DNA from: Typha latifolia
Lineage: Eukaryota > Streptophyta > Magnoliopsida > Poales > Typhaceae
Length of the DNA stretch: 64,000 nt
NCBI GenBank assembly: GCA_019914945.1
Contig: CM034102.1
Span: forward strand, 10,653,501 to 10,717,500
Direction of reading: 5' to 3'
Below the pieces are notes generated by a model. The model did not search any database. It was not told the DNA's origin and saw only the letters and a program-made list of their open reading frames with translations. The position numbers were made by a program, and so were the translations under genes. How positions within the stretch are numbered: position 1 is the stretch's first letter; every line of letters starts with the position of its first letter. This document shows, one piece after another, positions 24,701-34,885 of this stretch.

Positions 24701-27700
24701 AATAGGATAGCCACTATAAAGATGGTGTGGTGAGCATCCTAAGAAGGCAATGAGAATTACTCTAATTTTTCTTTCCCTCTCTCTCTCTCTCAGCAGGTGG
24801 CACTCTTATCGAGGTCACTAGCTAAGCCTACCGTTCCCAACCCACGCCTAGCCACTACACCCCAGCTCACCTTGATAGTCATGCCATTTCATCTCCTTCA
24901 GCCCAAGCCTTCTCCACCTCCCCGTCTCCACAAAACCACTGACACCCCCATCTACAACCCACCGCCCTCCTTCCTAGCCCAACTACAACCGCCACCTTCC
25001 TTATTTCCTTGCACCGACACCACTTCCCACAGTTAACCCGGTCCGACAACCTCCTCTTCCATCACCAACCACGACAAGCCCACACTCGGCCCATGGCATG
25101 CCACAAGCAGTGATGGTAAGGCTTGCCATTTGCACTGAAGAGGTCATAGGTTCAAATCTTAGAAACACCCTTCTCATAAATAAGACTCTGCATCTTCCCT
25201 TACCAAACCCCATATAGACAGGTGCTTCATGCACTGGGATGCCCTTTTTATAAACTCAAAGCACATGCCATGACCCACACCATCTGCTGAGCATCATAAG
25301 GACTATTAGTTGAACACCTCATTTCAATGATAGTAATCATTTATGAACCAGCTAAAGCTATCAGGGATAGCAAACATCACAGGATAGCAGGGGTACACTT
25401 TTGAATGCTCATTCTAGAAGAACATAAATTTTAATAGTTTTATATATTGCGCCATACTTCTCAGTAGAAAATTATAATTAGACATTTAATGGATGATAAG
25501 TTAGAATCTCTATTCTGGCTATAAGATTATTCTAATTTTTCTACTGTGTTTGAGCTTAAGGTTTCTGTGAGGTTTTTTAAATTGCTTGTTTTAATCACCT
25601 TAGTTGACACCCATGTATTCAAATCACTTCATTTTTCTTCTCTTCCTTTCAGTAGAGGTTTACATAGTAATAATGATATATGGACCTTTCCTACCAAAAG
25701 ATCTACTAATTTCACATTCAGTAATTTATAATAACATGTTAACCTTCCCTACCAGTTATCTATTCTTAAATCATTATGGTAGGATTCGGTCGTCCTCTGG
25801 ACAGAAAGACAAAAAGGAGGCAAATGGAGACAATGGAGGCAAGATCACTTTGAAAGGATCAGAACTCAGATGATTTCTTGAAGCAATTCTAAATTTTCAT
25901 TAACAGTTCTAGTTGGAAATTAACAAGCTTATGTAAAGAAGATTGCAATTCTTTATCAAAAAGTAATACATCTACTAGAAGGAAATGTACTAGAATTTCT
26001 AACATGATGCTTTCTAACCTTTTAATTTGAGAGCCATATGTAGAAACTTGTCCAGTTCATCTGTTGAAGAATTACCAACTTAAATGTATTAAAAATAAGA
26101 AGGTTTATGCCTCTAACATTTTCTGTGTTCACATAGATAGAAACAATCATATAAGAAACTATGTCTATATGGTTCAAAGAGTCTTATAAGTGGAAAATGT
26201 TAAACAAGTCAGTTTTGGAAAGAGCAAGATTTCTTTTCCACTGAGTACAATTCGACAAAGAATGGCTAGATAGACCATGTAAACCCACTATATATACATA
26301 TGCACCAAAAAGGGGAAAAGACGCTGTCCATGATAAGGTCTTTCACAATCATTCTTGTCTAAGATCTGCCAAATAATATACCAACTTGAGATACAGCATG
26401 CAAAGCAAAACTATCTATAGAGCTTGTGCTTCAATCACTCATGGGTAGTTATCATGAGATTTAGTCATCTATTATTAGTCATTTAGTAGCAGTGCAGTAT
26501 AATTTTTAGCAGAAATGCAGTAGTGTCAAACCTGAATTTTTCTAGGGCCTCAGCAGCATATTCAAGTTGTGTCTTTCCAACTGACATCCAGGAAACCTCA
26601 GCTGCTGAACTGTAGATTCCAATATCACTCCAGTTCAAACTGCTATTAACTCTATAAGGATCAAAGTTGCTCACTCGATCCATTGTCTCATTATTGTGAT
26701 CTGACTCAATTGAAGGACTTCGTAACATTGAGGGCATTATGGATGAATCTGAGAATGATGTCAATGGTGAATGAGATAGGTACCCAACTGGTGATGATGA
26801 AGAATACTCAGAAGAAACATTTGAGCACATCGTTGATGACCCAGATAAAGATAGAAAAAGATTTCTCATCGATTGCACCATTTGTTCTGAAAGCTGATTG
26901 GGGTTGCACCAGAGATTTTGTTTTATACTTTTCATCTGTAGTTCTTTTGCACTAAACTGTTGGAAGCAGGCTTCAATTTTCTCCCCTTCTTCATCCACAT
27001 TGGACAAACCTGGCATCTTCTGCACTAGAAGAGTTGCTCTCTAGTTTAGTACACATCTCGAAGCCTTAACAACTGTCAGTATTAAATCAAAAAGCTACTG
27101 ATTCTCAGGTACAGGAAAAGTATGAACCTACCACCTCTCTGTGTTTCTTATCTAAAAGTCTATTGCTTTCAACTGACTTTCCATCTTTGCTTTGACGCAA
27201 TGGATCTTGCTGAAATGTGTTAACTGTCTGGCATCCTCCAAACTTCAAATTTCTCAACAAAGATACATGCTGAACACAGCAACCGAAAACCTTTAGCAAC
27301 TAGAAACCAAAATTCAAAGTAAATATCACTATGGAAGATATATACAGCAAGCATAAATCAATTACCTCTTCCCACGTGCAACCGGAACTTGATGGTGGAA
27401 CCTGTAATGCTGATGATAAACATCCCAAATGGGTTTCAGAACGATTTCTCTCATTTCTTTCTTGACAAAGCAGGAAATGCAAGGCAATCAACTCTTCTTT
27501 AAGAGATGAAACTGTGATCTCCAGCACAGCTATATTAGTTAGGAGTTCCTGGGCCTAGAAATTTATAATAACATAAAATTTTGAATAATAAAATAAAGAT
27601 TTAATATCAGAAGAAAAAAGAATAAAAAAAAAATAAAGGAGCTCAGGAACCGAATATGCTACCTCATCAGGAAGCTCGACAGGAGAGTTCAACAAAGGCG

Positions 27701-28554
27701 CAGCACCATGTGCTACAACATTTGTCAAAGTCACATGCAGATCTACCTCTCTCTTGAGCCGCCTCTGCAATTGTTTAACCTGCCAAGTGGTGTTTTACCA
27801 AAATATGTTAAGCCTGAGAAAGTTCAGCAGAGTAAACCAAGGCATTTATGTATAATAAGTGTGGAAGTATTTAATCAACAATATGCTCCTTATGCACTAA
27901 TAGATGCTTGATCCAACCTAATTCCAAAAATCTACTCCAAGGTAATGTCCACAGCAATCTCACTTCATCTGTTGAAGGAATGACGAAATAAAACTATAAT
28001 CTCAAAAGTACATATAGAAATATTTGTTGAAGCAACTACTTCGGCTTACTACAGGGTTTTATCCTTAGTTTCCTCTAGTATACCAGAGGATGTGCGGTAG
28101 GAAGTACCGAAGTAGTAACTCTTTATGTCTGCCTAAAATGCTAGCAAACAAGTATGGATCTGAAACCTCCTCAACTCTCTCCCTTCCTTGCAGAAAAGGT
28201 GAATAGTAATGGCTATACATAAGTTGTCTGATGAAATGCCCGAATACAATAGAATTTCCAGCAGTCTAGCTGCACCAATGCACGTCTAAGGCAAGCAAGC
28301 AAAAGAGTGATACACATGAAGAGCAAACAGATGTACTTAGGAGGCCACTGGAATTGTTTAACATCACTAGTTCATAAATCTTATTACACACAAACAAACT
28401 TCCAGCTTTAATACTAAAAGTTGGACAACTTCAATCTAAAACATAATTTGATGAAGGCAAAAAGTAGGCTTACTTCTTGCTCGAGCTGAGATCTGTAAGA
28501 AAACATCTCCGCACTGCCTTCCTCTCTTTCCACCGCTAACGCTCTTATCATCAT
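12730..28554 (-). CDS. MIP1-type leucine-zipper / DUF547 protein, ten exons
   Basis: Exons in transcript order: 28474-28554, 27663-27779, 27366-27554, 27135-27269, 26532-27019, 23044-23143, 13709-13768, 13542-13634, 13348-13467, 12730-13059. All junctions are GT-AG and stay in phase, giving 570 aa. Residues about 22-100 form a coiled coil of the Lzipper-MIP1 type (SQLEQEVKQLQRRLKREVDL, then AQELLTNIAVLEITVSSLKE). A variable linker follows, then NPNQLSEQMV and SWMSVGKTQLEYAAEAL. DUF547 runs from about 335 to 480 (NERLAFWINLYNALIMH, AYLAYGFPRND, SFSAAEIEFVILK, PEPLALFALSCG), and the tail ends PFDSRFRYLFL. The family is plant-specific; Antirrhinum MIP1 is a leucine-zipper interaction partner, and the DUF547 activity is unknown. 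Exon 4 could also end at 27132 (one extra Val), in phase. Intron 6 is 9.3 kb and full of retrotransposons. The start is the first of two adjacent ATGs. Confidence 0.9.
14057..15027 (+). mobile_element. Solo copia-type LTR in intron 6, TSD TATAA
   Basis: A 971-base sequence starts TGTTAAG and ends GTTTTTCA. It is flanked on both sides by TATAA (14052-14056 and 15028-15032), a perfect 5-bp target-site duplication. The interior has the plant copia LTR hallmark TTTTTCCACGTTAAAATC near 14900 and no coding sequence. The orientation is opposite to the host gene. TSD plus TG...CA ends show a solo LTR left after recombination. Confidence 0.85.
14185..14400. repeat. 54-bp tandem repeats with TTCGAA palindromes
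   Basis: Three full units of exactly 54 bases (14228-14281, 14282-14335, 14336-14389) and a partial unit before them. Each contains ACACAGA, GAGAGC-type spacers and a GCGTTCGAACGC-like palindrome. Because 54 is divisible by three, an 18-residue repeat appears in translation, but the tract is LTR DNA and not a gene. Single motifs continue to about 14490. Confidence 0.85.
15112..15415. other. Possible SINE relic and LTR end before a copia primer site
   Basis: 15183-15235 contains CCTTGCACTAAGGAGGTCATGG and GGGTTCAAAT, which resembles the tRNA-derived A/B-box region of an Au-like SINE. The rest runs up to a copia primer-binding site and may be LTR. Both calls are weak. Confidence 0.35.
15416..16250 (+). 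pseudogene. Plus-strand copia primer site and gag relic
   Basis: TGGTATCAGC at 15417-15426 matches the initiator-Met-tRNA primer-binding site of copia elements. Downstream, broken frames give NNFGMWQYEVMDIL near 15540 and a later LYLKKE/LF-type region (15740-15780), then a segment resembling the gag positions that precede the zinc knuckle. Stops are frequent. This element lies antisense to the DUF547 gene, inside its sixth intron. Confidence 0.65.
16550..16828 (-). pseudogene. Start of a gypsy-type gag, broken
   Basis: Read on the minus strand from an ATG at 16828, the frame gives MANTRSSMSQ, a Pro/Ala/Ser-rich stretch and then IEANQWNIEAIQRKIEVLMQ near 16570-16650. This is the coiled N-terminus common in plant LTR-retrotransposon gag proteins. 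It has internal stops and ends at about 16550, where the sequence changes to short direct repeats (16440-16510). Confidence 0.5.
16830..17600 (-). mobile_element. Probable 5' LTR and leader of the broken gypsy element
   Basis: On the minus strand this precedes the gag start. It contains a TATA box (CTCTATATATATGTGGAG near 17355), a pyrimidine-rich leader and, next to gag, a diverged primer-like TTGGTACCATAGCA (16850-16865). Neither the LTR boundaries nor a second LTR could be defined. Confidence 0.4.
17640..21400 (-). mobile_element. Decayed Ty1-copia gag-pol in intron 6, same strand as host gene
   Basis: From right to left on the minus strand: gag segments (20878-21370, e.g. SYPTYYEVITEY), a zinc knuckle CPKCSHYHKLGHLVETC (20700-20760), integrase pieces (19200-20500, e.g. 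LHGCTCFVLLSHHEYDKL), RT pieces (18095-18900, including LLLYVDCMIIIGDD) and RNase H (17685-17954, SSTEAEYRAMS). The RT catalytic box reads YVDC instead of YVDD, and stops interrupt all domains. Order and orientation are complete from gag to RNase H, but the element is dead. Confidence 0.8.
17685..17954 (-). pseudogene. copia RNase H remnant
   Basis: Contains the copia RNase H signature SSTEAEYRAMSTTPKEI, followed by LYCDNQSFI. It is the 3' end of the intronic copia element. Confidence 0.8.
21401..22340 (-). other. Possible untranslated leader of the intronic copia element
   Basis: Sequence between the gag start and a primer-site-like TGGTATCATAATCC (minus strand, about 22320-22335). Short open frames here show no recognisable domain. 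Confidence 0.3.
22341..22500 (-). mobile_element. Possible short 5' LTR of the intronic copia element
   Basis: On the minus strand this 160-base block starts TGTTGTTAGGGAC and ends CTTGTTACA (TG...CA ends). It is followed at once by the primer-site-like sequence. The matching 3' LTR near 17600 was not found, so the call is tentative. Confidence 0.35.
25112..25250 (+). mobile_element. Au-like SINE in intron 5 of the DUF547 gene
   Basis: TAAGGCTTGCCATTTGCACT and AGGTCATAGGTTCAAATC form an A/B-box-like tRNA-derived head. A body with AAACACCCTTCTCATAAAT follows, then the tail TGCACTGGGATGCCCTTTTT. This matches the layout and end sequence of plant Au SINEs. It lies antisense to the host gene. Confidence 0.7.
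28025..28120. repeat. Imperfect stem-loop in intron 1
   Basis: CTACTTCGG near 28040 pairs with CCGAAGTAG near 28105. An inner CCTCT...AGAGG stem (about 28071-28090) closes the loop. The total length is about 85-95 bases. It could be a tiny MITE or a hairpin RNA. No homologue is known to me. Confidence 0.4.
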
Positions 28555-28716
28555 GTGAAGAATGGAATTATCTATCTACAGGGCTACCCATGAAGGAAAA
28601 AAGGAAGACCAGCAAGATCCTCACAAGGTTGCGTGAGAGACTATGGACGTAGCTACTAGTTGCGTTAGTAGATCAGACAACTGTTGTCAGAGACCCAATT
28701 AAATTAGCTGGAGAAG

Positions 28717-29220
28717 TCAAAGTGTTGTAACACCAAAGAGAAAGGGAACAAGATGACAACGCAATCTGGTCCCGATTAGAGATGGTAGGGACATGAGAAA
28801 CGCGCCTTTATCCATGTCTTTATCCGTCTGACAAGTCCTCCATTCACCATCGACCAACCAACCTACATTTCCTTTAATGAAGTCAACCATCGTCTTAGAT
28901 GAATCAACCAACCAAGATGCAATCTTGAGCTGTCCCAGATAATTTTTCAGATGAACGAGGAAAGAGAAGAAGAAATCTGAGGAGGAGAAAGGCAAAAGAG
29001 GACATGGGCACTGCGGCATTTTTGGGGTGGAACTTCCTTTCAATATTTTATAATTATCGACAGAATGAGAATGGAGGAGGTGGCACGAAGCCGAATAAGT
29101 TCCAAGGAGAACAAACGGAGCAAGAGACGGATCGATAAAGTCTTGCGGATTCACGGGCAGGGATAACGCCATGTCTAAATCGAACTTGGTATAGTCGGAG
29201 GAATAAGAGTTTTTGACCAA
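28717..29220 (-). other. Unassigned 167-codon open frame upstream of the DUF547 gene
   Basis: An open frame on the same strand as, and just upstream of, the DUF547 gene. It contains MALSLPVNPQDFIDPSLAPF at an internal Met and no recognised domain. It may be a 5' UTR exon, a small gene or chance. There is no in-phase splice into exon 1 that I can support. Confidence 0.2.
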
Positions 29221-29605
29221 AATAGCTCCTAATCAAATTTATTACCAAATAGGGTGCAAAACTAAGCATTCTTTACTTCCATTTCCAAGAAAGAAAGAAA
29301 CAAATTATAATAAGCGCTACGACTTAAATATGCCTCCAAAATCAATCGGCAAGTTAGACATTTTAGAAATAAAGATATTTTAGTTATTTTTGAAATAAAA
29401 TATCTCTATTTAACGGAAATTATAAAGCAAAATTATATATAAATTTCTCTATAATCAAATGAGATCTAATTCAATGTAGTCGTAACAAAAATGCTGAACT
29501 GATTAGCATTTTTAAAACTCCTAATAAATTAAATAAGCATTTTTATTATCAGACTTTATTTTTTGCCTTTACTGAGAGACTAAGCTAAAGGGATTTATAT
29601 ATATA

Positions 29606-30114
29606 GGAATTTTTACAAATCACACCATAAATTTTATATATTTTGTGATTCACACCCCGTCTTTAAGGATTTTATATCCTGACCCCACTTTTTTCTATAT
29701 AATTCTCATTTAACACCCTGACGTTATTTTGACTAACTAACGTCGACCAAATTACTAAAATACCTCCACTATTCCCTCTCATTTTCTATATCCATTTACT
29801 ATCTTTCCCACCTACCTCCTTCACCATCGTCGTTGCGTCGCCGCCACCAATTTTCCTCATCTTCCCCTCTCCTCCTTTTTCTCCTTTTCTTCTTCTTCTT
29901 TTTCTTCTTTAGGAAGAGAAAAAGAGAAAGAAGAAGATACGAGTAATTTAAGTATTTATATATTATAATAAAATATTCTTTTTCTGTAACCGTTTAAGTT
30001 AAGGTGTTAAATAAGAATTATAAGAAATAAGAAGGGAACGAGTTATAAAATCCTCAAAGACGGGGTGTGAATCACAAAATATATAAAATATAGGTTGTGA
30101 TTTGTAAAAATCCC
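29606..30114. mobile_element. MITE with about 75-bp terminal inverted repeats
   Basis: The left end GGAATTTTTACAAATCACA... and the reverse complement of the right end GGGATTTTTACAAATCACA... match over about 75 bases, including GATTCACACCCCGTCTTT. It is 509 bp long with no coding sequence. The centre contains a TTC/GAA tract (about 29885-29935). The flanks are TA-rich (ATATATA on both sides), so the target-site duplication cannot be measured. A relative lies at 62638-63190 in opposite orientation. Confidence 0.85.
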
Positions 30115-30639
30115 ATATATATAAAATGATGATCACTTTAGCATTTAGGACCAAATAAAAACACTGAACTGATCAATGTTGTTGGCTAAAAAAAACGTTG
30201 ATCAATTTAGCGTTTGTATTTGAGCTATAATAAATTAGACCACATTTGGTATAAGTTTGAGGGGTAATCTATTTTGATAAAAAAAAAAATTGGAACAGGG
30301 CTAGTTTGGTCAAAATTCATCAATCGGCTCCATAAGACGATGAAGCATCTTTAACAATTTTGGTCAAAGATAAGAAAGAAAAATTCAAAACTTATTCTCC
30401 TATGGAAATCTCTTTTCCTCTCCCTAGTGATCCTCTATTCGGGCCCGAGCCTCAAACTCTAGACCACAGGGCCTTGTGCCCCCAAACCCTCTCCATAAGA
30501 ATGAAGCTCTAGCTCTAGGTCCGACCCCATTGCTGGGCCCAACTCTTTAAATTTGATCGCAAAAGCTACGCTTTCGTGCCTCTCCTTCGTTGAGTGTAAC
30601 ATCCATATAAAATGAAAATAAAAATAAATTTGGGCCGTA
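30115..30639. other. Spacer between MITE and minisatellite
   Basis: No gene recognised. Confidence 0.4.
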
Positions 30640-31655
30640 GCTAAATTACGATATTCCTAAAATAACATTAATAACATGATAATGTTAAGTATTAAGAAAC
30701 CCGCAGCTAAATTACGTTATTCATAACTAAATTCATAGTTCAATTACAAAATTCATAACTAAATTCATCGTACAATTATGAAATTCGTAGTTCAACTACA
30801 AATTTAGCTACTATATTTGTAGTTCAATTACGAAATTCGTAGTTGAACTAATAGTTCAATTTTGAAATTCGTAGCTAAATTCGTAGTTCAATTGCAAAAT
30901 TTATAGCTAAATTCATACTTCAATTACGAAATTCGTAGTTGAACTAATAGTTCAATTACGAAATTCGTTGCTAAATTCGTAGTTCAATTGCAAAATTCAT
31001 AGCTAAATTCGTAGTTGAACTAATAGTTCAATTTTGAAATTCGTAGCTAAATTTGTAGTTCAATTGCAAAATTCATAGCTAAATTCATACTTCAATTATG
31101 AAATTCGTAGTTGAACTAATAGTTCAATTTCAAAATTCGTAGCTAAATTCATAATTCAATTGCAAAATTTATAGCTACATTCGTACTTCAATTACGAAAT
31201 TCATAGTTGAACTAATAGTTCAATTTCAAAATTCGTAGTTCAATTGCAAAATTCATAGCTAAATTCATACTTCAATTATGAAATTCGTAGTTGAACTAAT
31301 AGTTCAATTTCAAAATTCGTAGCTAAATTCATAATTCAATTGCAAAATTTATAGCTACATTCGTACTTCAATTACGAAATTCATAGCTAAATTCGTACTT
31401 CAATTGCAAAATTCATAGCTAAATTCGTACTTTATTTACGAAATTCGTAGTTGAACTAATAGTTCAATTTTGAAATTCATAGCTAAGTTCATAGTTCAAT
31501 TGCAAAATTCATAGCTAAATTTGTGCTTCATTTACAAAATTCATAGTTGAACTAATAGTTCAATTTCGAAATTCATAGCTAAATTCATAGTTCAATTATA
31601 AAATTTATAGTTAAATTCGTACTTCAATTACGAAATCCATAGCTAAATTACGAAT
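30640..31655. repeat. Minisatellite: 32-bp monomers in 96-bp higher-order units
   Basis: About 1 kb made of variants of AAATTCGTAGCTAAATTCGT followed by AGTTCAATT(A/G)C, monomer about 32 bases. In the centre, three monomer types alternate. The type with GTTGAACTAATAGTTCAA recurs near 30840, 30935, 31015, 31110, 31205, 31290, 31450 and 31550. Many spacings are about 80-97 bases, i.e. a trimeric higher-order unit with some loss of monomers. TTGAACT-AAT-AGTTCAA is itself a 7-bp inverted repeat. No coding signal. Confidence 0.9.
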
Positions 31656-31739
31656 GTTGTTATTAAAGTACAACATATGTTAATCAATAACGACTTTTAT
31701 GTTCAATGTCATCATTAAAGTAAGCAAAAGTAATTTTCT

Positions 31740-32110
31740 TGCATATTAACTCACCCAGATAAATCATTCTCTTTCCTCGTTCTAAAAATTTGTATAGCTC
31801 GACAAAGTAATGGTGACAGATCATATATCTCTATAACATCACTATCTTATATCGACAAATATATTGTGGTTGTCCAAAGGGAATAGGTACTTCAAAGAGA
31901 CTTCAAACTCACCCGGAGGGATTCGCATTACTTTGGAGAACTTTGACTTCAAATCTACACACTACATTGTTTACTTATACTTCTGTGAACGATACAACCG
32001 CCCTCATAGTATAAAAATCTCTTCTTATCATCCAAAATAATAGTACCATTATAGTGAAATAAAACCCTCACATTACGGTCAGATAGATGTTCCATTCTTA
32101 CGAATATAAC
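31740..32110 (-). pseudogene. Possible Mutator-like transposase N-terminal remnant
   Basis: On the minus strand, one frame gives RVLFHYNGTIILDDKKRFLY and another gives SKFSKVMRIPPGEFEVSLKY followed by LFPLDNHNIFVDI. This order (a beta-rich start, then a PB1-like segment with LKY...PL) resembles the N-terminal region of plant MuDR-type transposases. A frameshift separates the parts. No TIRs were identified. Confidence 0.35.
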
Positions 32111-32529
32111 GAAGATAAGTTCCCAAATGTACAAATTAGAAGAAACAGAAGAGGAAGAAGAAGTAGCTCACAATGTCCAGTCAATCAAGTTCACGTAAAA
32201 AATATTGATTTCTCTATCAGCTCTCTATCTACGGCATTTAATGCAATACTCGAGTACGAGAAGGGGAAAGTTAGAAGAAAAATATGAAAAAAGTCTCAAG
32301 TGCAAGGGAAACCGAAAATGACCCTAAGCTGCCAAATCGAAAACCAAGTGGGTTTTCAGTGCAAATAACCCATATTTTTATCATCTAAAAACTTAGATTT
32401 TTACCAATCTAACACATGTAGGCTTGGCACAACTTCTCTAAACTTCACTCTAGTAATAAAATATATTTTTAATCAATAATTTAGCATTTTATAAAGTGAA
32501 AACATAAATTTAGAGAAACCTATTTTAAA
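32111..32529. other. Spacer left of the gypsy cluster
   Basis: No gene recognised. The gypsy sequence starts abruptly at about 32530. Confidence 0.4.
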
Positions 32530-32937
32530 CAACTAGAAAGACTTCCTTTTGCACATGTGGATACCGATATAGCTTCACGTTCGCCGGTGCAACCTCGAGC
32601 ACAATCTCTATGTGATAGTCCGCCGTTTGCCTTGGTAGTAACTCCTTTGGTTTCTCAAACAGTCCAGCAAATTTATCTAATAAATTAGACAACTCGATGG
32701 TAGTATCTAGACTCATTTGAGGCTCATCTTCTGCTGGTCATAATTGAAAAAGATAGGCCAAATCATTTGCACAAGGCAGCCCACCATCGGTTGCATCGCA
32801 GGAATTAGGGGAGAATGAACGCCATCAAGCCGCACATCTTTGTTTCCTTGTTTAAATTTCATCTACATGCTCCGGAAATTAAATATGATGGGTCCCAAAT
32901 TCTGTAACCACTGAGTGCCAAGGACAATGTCCACTCC

Positions 32938-33420
32938 TCACAGTGCCAACGGATACAAGTCCATAATAACATTGTGCCCTTGCACCCGTATACCAATCCG
33001 GCGACACAAGCTCTCCGCCCGAAGCTTCGTGCCGTCTCCTATATCAATATCAAACCCTACAGTCGGTTCAGCATCTAAGCCCAATCTCCTCACTAACCTC
33101 TTCTTTAGAAAGTTATGTGTACTCTCTAAATCGATGAGGATGTGCACACAATACTTTCTAACGAGTCTGTCCACCCGCAATGTCCTCGACGCAGAAGTAC
33201 CCGAATACGCATGCATCGATATTTCAGCCTAGACATCTTCCTCTGCGCCCTCCTCCACGGCCTCCTCATGGACCTTCTTTGAGCACTCTCCATCACCGAC
33301 AACCTCATCGTCCACCTCGAGACCGTCGATGAGCATCACACTCCCTATCAGTTTGGCACATTGATGACCAGGGGTGAAACGTTCATCACATCGAAAGCAA
33401 AGGTCCTTCGCTCTTCACTC
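32938..33420 (-). pseudogene. Gypsy A zinc knuckle and aspartic protease
   Basis: A CFRCDERFTPGHQCAK-like zinc knuckle is seen near 33345-33395. Downstream comes the protease with ILIDLESTHNF, where the catalytic Asp is present but the usual following Gly is replaced by Glu. The GDGTKL and GHNVIMDLYPLAL segments follow. Frame changes separate the parts. Confidence 0.75.
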
Positions 33421-33599
33421 CTCCACCTAGGCAGGTGAGAATTTGAAAGGGGGGTCTTGTACCTCTAACATCAGAAGAAGGTCTCAAAGGTGGTTGTGAT
33501 CTAGTACTAGCAGCCGTTATCTTTGAACCCGCAAAATTTTCAGCCGGCGTTCTAGGTGCAAACCACCCATCTCAGTTGCCCCAACTCGTTTTCACTGCC

Positions 33600-34705
33600 A
33601 TCTTGAAAGTCTTATGCTTTTACTCCATCCTCACGGCCTTCTCAAAGGCGTCCTCAAAAGTGGTAGGACAGAGAGCACGAACATCCGCCTGAATCTCCTC
33701 TCGCAGCCCTAAAATGAATGTGCTCATCAATGTCGGTTCGGACTAAGGTGGCTCACAACGACTACTAACTCTTTCAAATTCTGCTTGATACTCTAATACG
33801 ATCATCCTCTGAACTATCTTGCTTAATGTGGCATCAACATCTTCATATGCCACTGTTCTAAATCTGCGAGTAATCCTCCTACAAAAGTCAGCCTAACTGG
33901 TAAATCCTCTACCACGAATAACCGATCGATACCAATGCAATGTCATTCCTTGAAGGTGAAAGCTTGCCATCTGGACCTTTGTGTCCTCCACTGTCCCTTG
34001 GCAATCAAAGTATTGCTCCACTTGAAAAACTCAATCCGTTGGATCACCGTCTTGGAATTTTGGAAAGTCCAAGCGTGCGGTTCTCCCCCGAATAGCATCG
34101 TCAGGTTCGCAAAAGATCCTTGGTTCAGGTCTGAACCTTTGTGCATGTTGATCTCCTTCTCTTAATCCTCGAGCTCGCCCATCACCATCTCCGAAGGGAT
34201 CAACATCATCTTCTAAGTGCCAATCCTCTTCATCAACGAAGTGCACTAGTGCCGCACACCTCTCGAGTTCCACTATCGTCGGTCTTGGGTTTTGTATCGG
34301 AGGTGGGGGATGATGTGTAGGCATAGGTAAAAGAGGATCATTGACATTAACATGTCGCACCTGGACCTGTGGGGTATCGGTTCGGTGTGGCCCCACCGCT
34401 GGTCCTTCTTGAGGCATCGATCTTCGTCGAGGAGATGACGAAGCTGATCGATTCATGACATATTTATTTAAAGCATTATGATCATTCTGCATTGCGTCAA
34501 CTCTATGCGGCAATGTTTGGAACATGCCCCTATGTTTATCCGCCAGGCCTATGTTCACACCCATGGACGTTGGTTGACACGGTCCTACCGTGGTCGCACC
34601 AAAGGAATCGACGTCACGGATAGGATTATCGTGGATTGAGTCTTCCCTTGTCGGTGTGTTCTCCATTGATCTCCTTATTGATGCCATCTTTCTTGTTTCC
34701 ACCAT
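33600..34705 (-). pseudogene. Gypsy A gag
   Basis: Starts MVETRKM (ATG at 34705), one of the better kept frames in the cluster. It continues through VDEEDWHLEDDVDPFGDGD and ARLDFPKFQDGDPTD to about 34031, after which stops and frameshifts occur. The retrotransposon gag core (WYR, EFERV...P) is recognisable further left. The position right after the primer site supports the start. Confidence 0.75.
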
Positions 34706-34725
34706 TAATGGAGGTCTGAGGTTCG

Positions 34726-34885
34726 CTTGGCTTTGATACCAATTGATAGGGCTAGGCTCCCAAAAGATAGGCTCTGATACCAATTGATAGGTTCTACGGT
34801 ACCAAATTGATAGGCTCTAATACCAATGATAGGTTCTACGGTACCAAATTGATAGGCTCTGATACCAATGATAGGCTACGGAACG
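34726..34885 (-). repeat. Short duplications at the LTR / primer-site junction of element A
   Basis: GATAGGCTCTGATACCAAT and GATAGGTTCTACGGTACCAA alternate several times, so the tRNA-primer-like TTGGTATCAGAGCC (minus strand) is present three times, plus variants, where the other copies have one. LTR sequence continues to the right. Confidence 0.7.

Noticed and set aside
24797..25036. Proline-rich 79-codon frame
   Set aside because: Located in intron 5 of the DUF547 gene, antisense, next to a CT tract and a SINE. No domain seen.
25139..25165. tRNA gene suggested by a GGTTCAAATC B-box
   Set aside because: No cloverleaf can be formed; the motif belongs to a tRNA-derived SINE.
30640..31655. CRISPR-like array
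   Set aside because: There are no unique spacers between constant repeats. The whole tract is degenerate repeat, and the genome is a plant nucleus.
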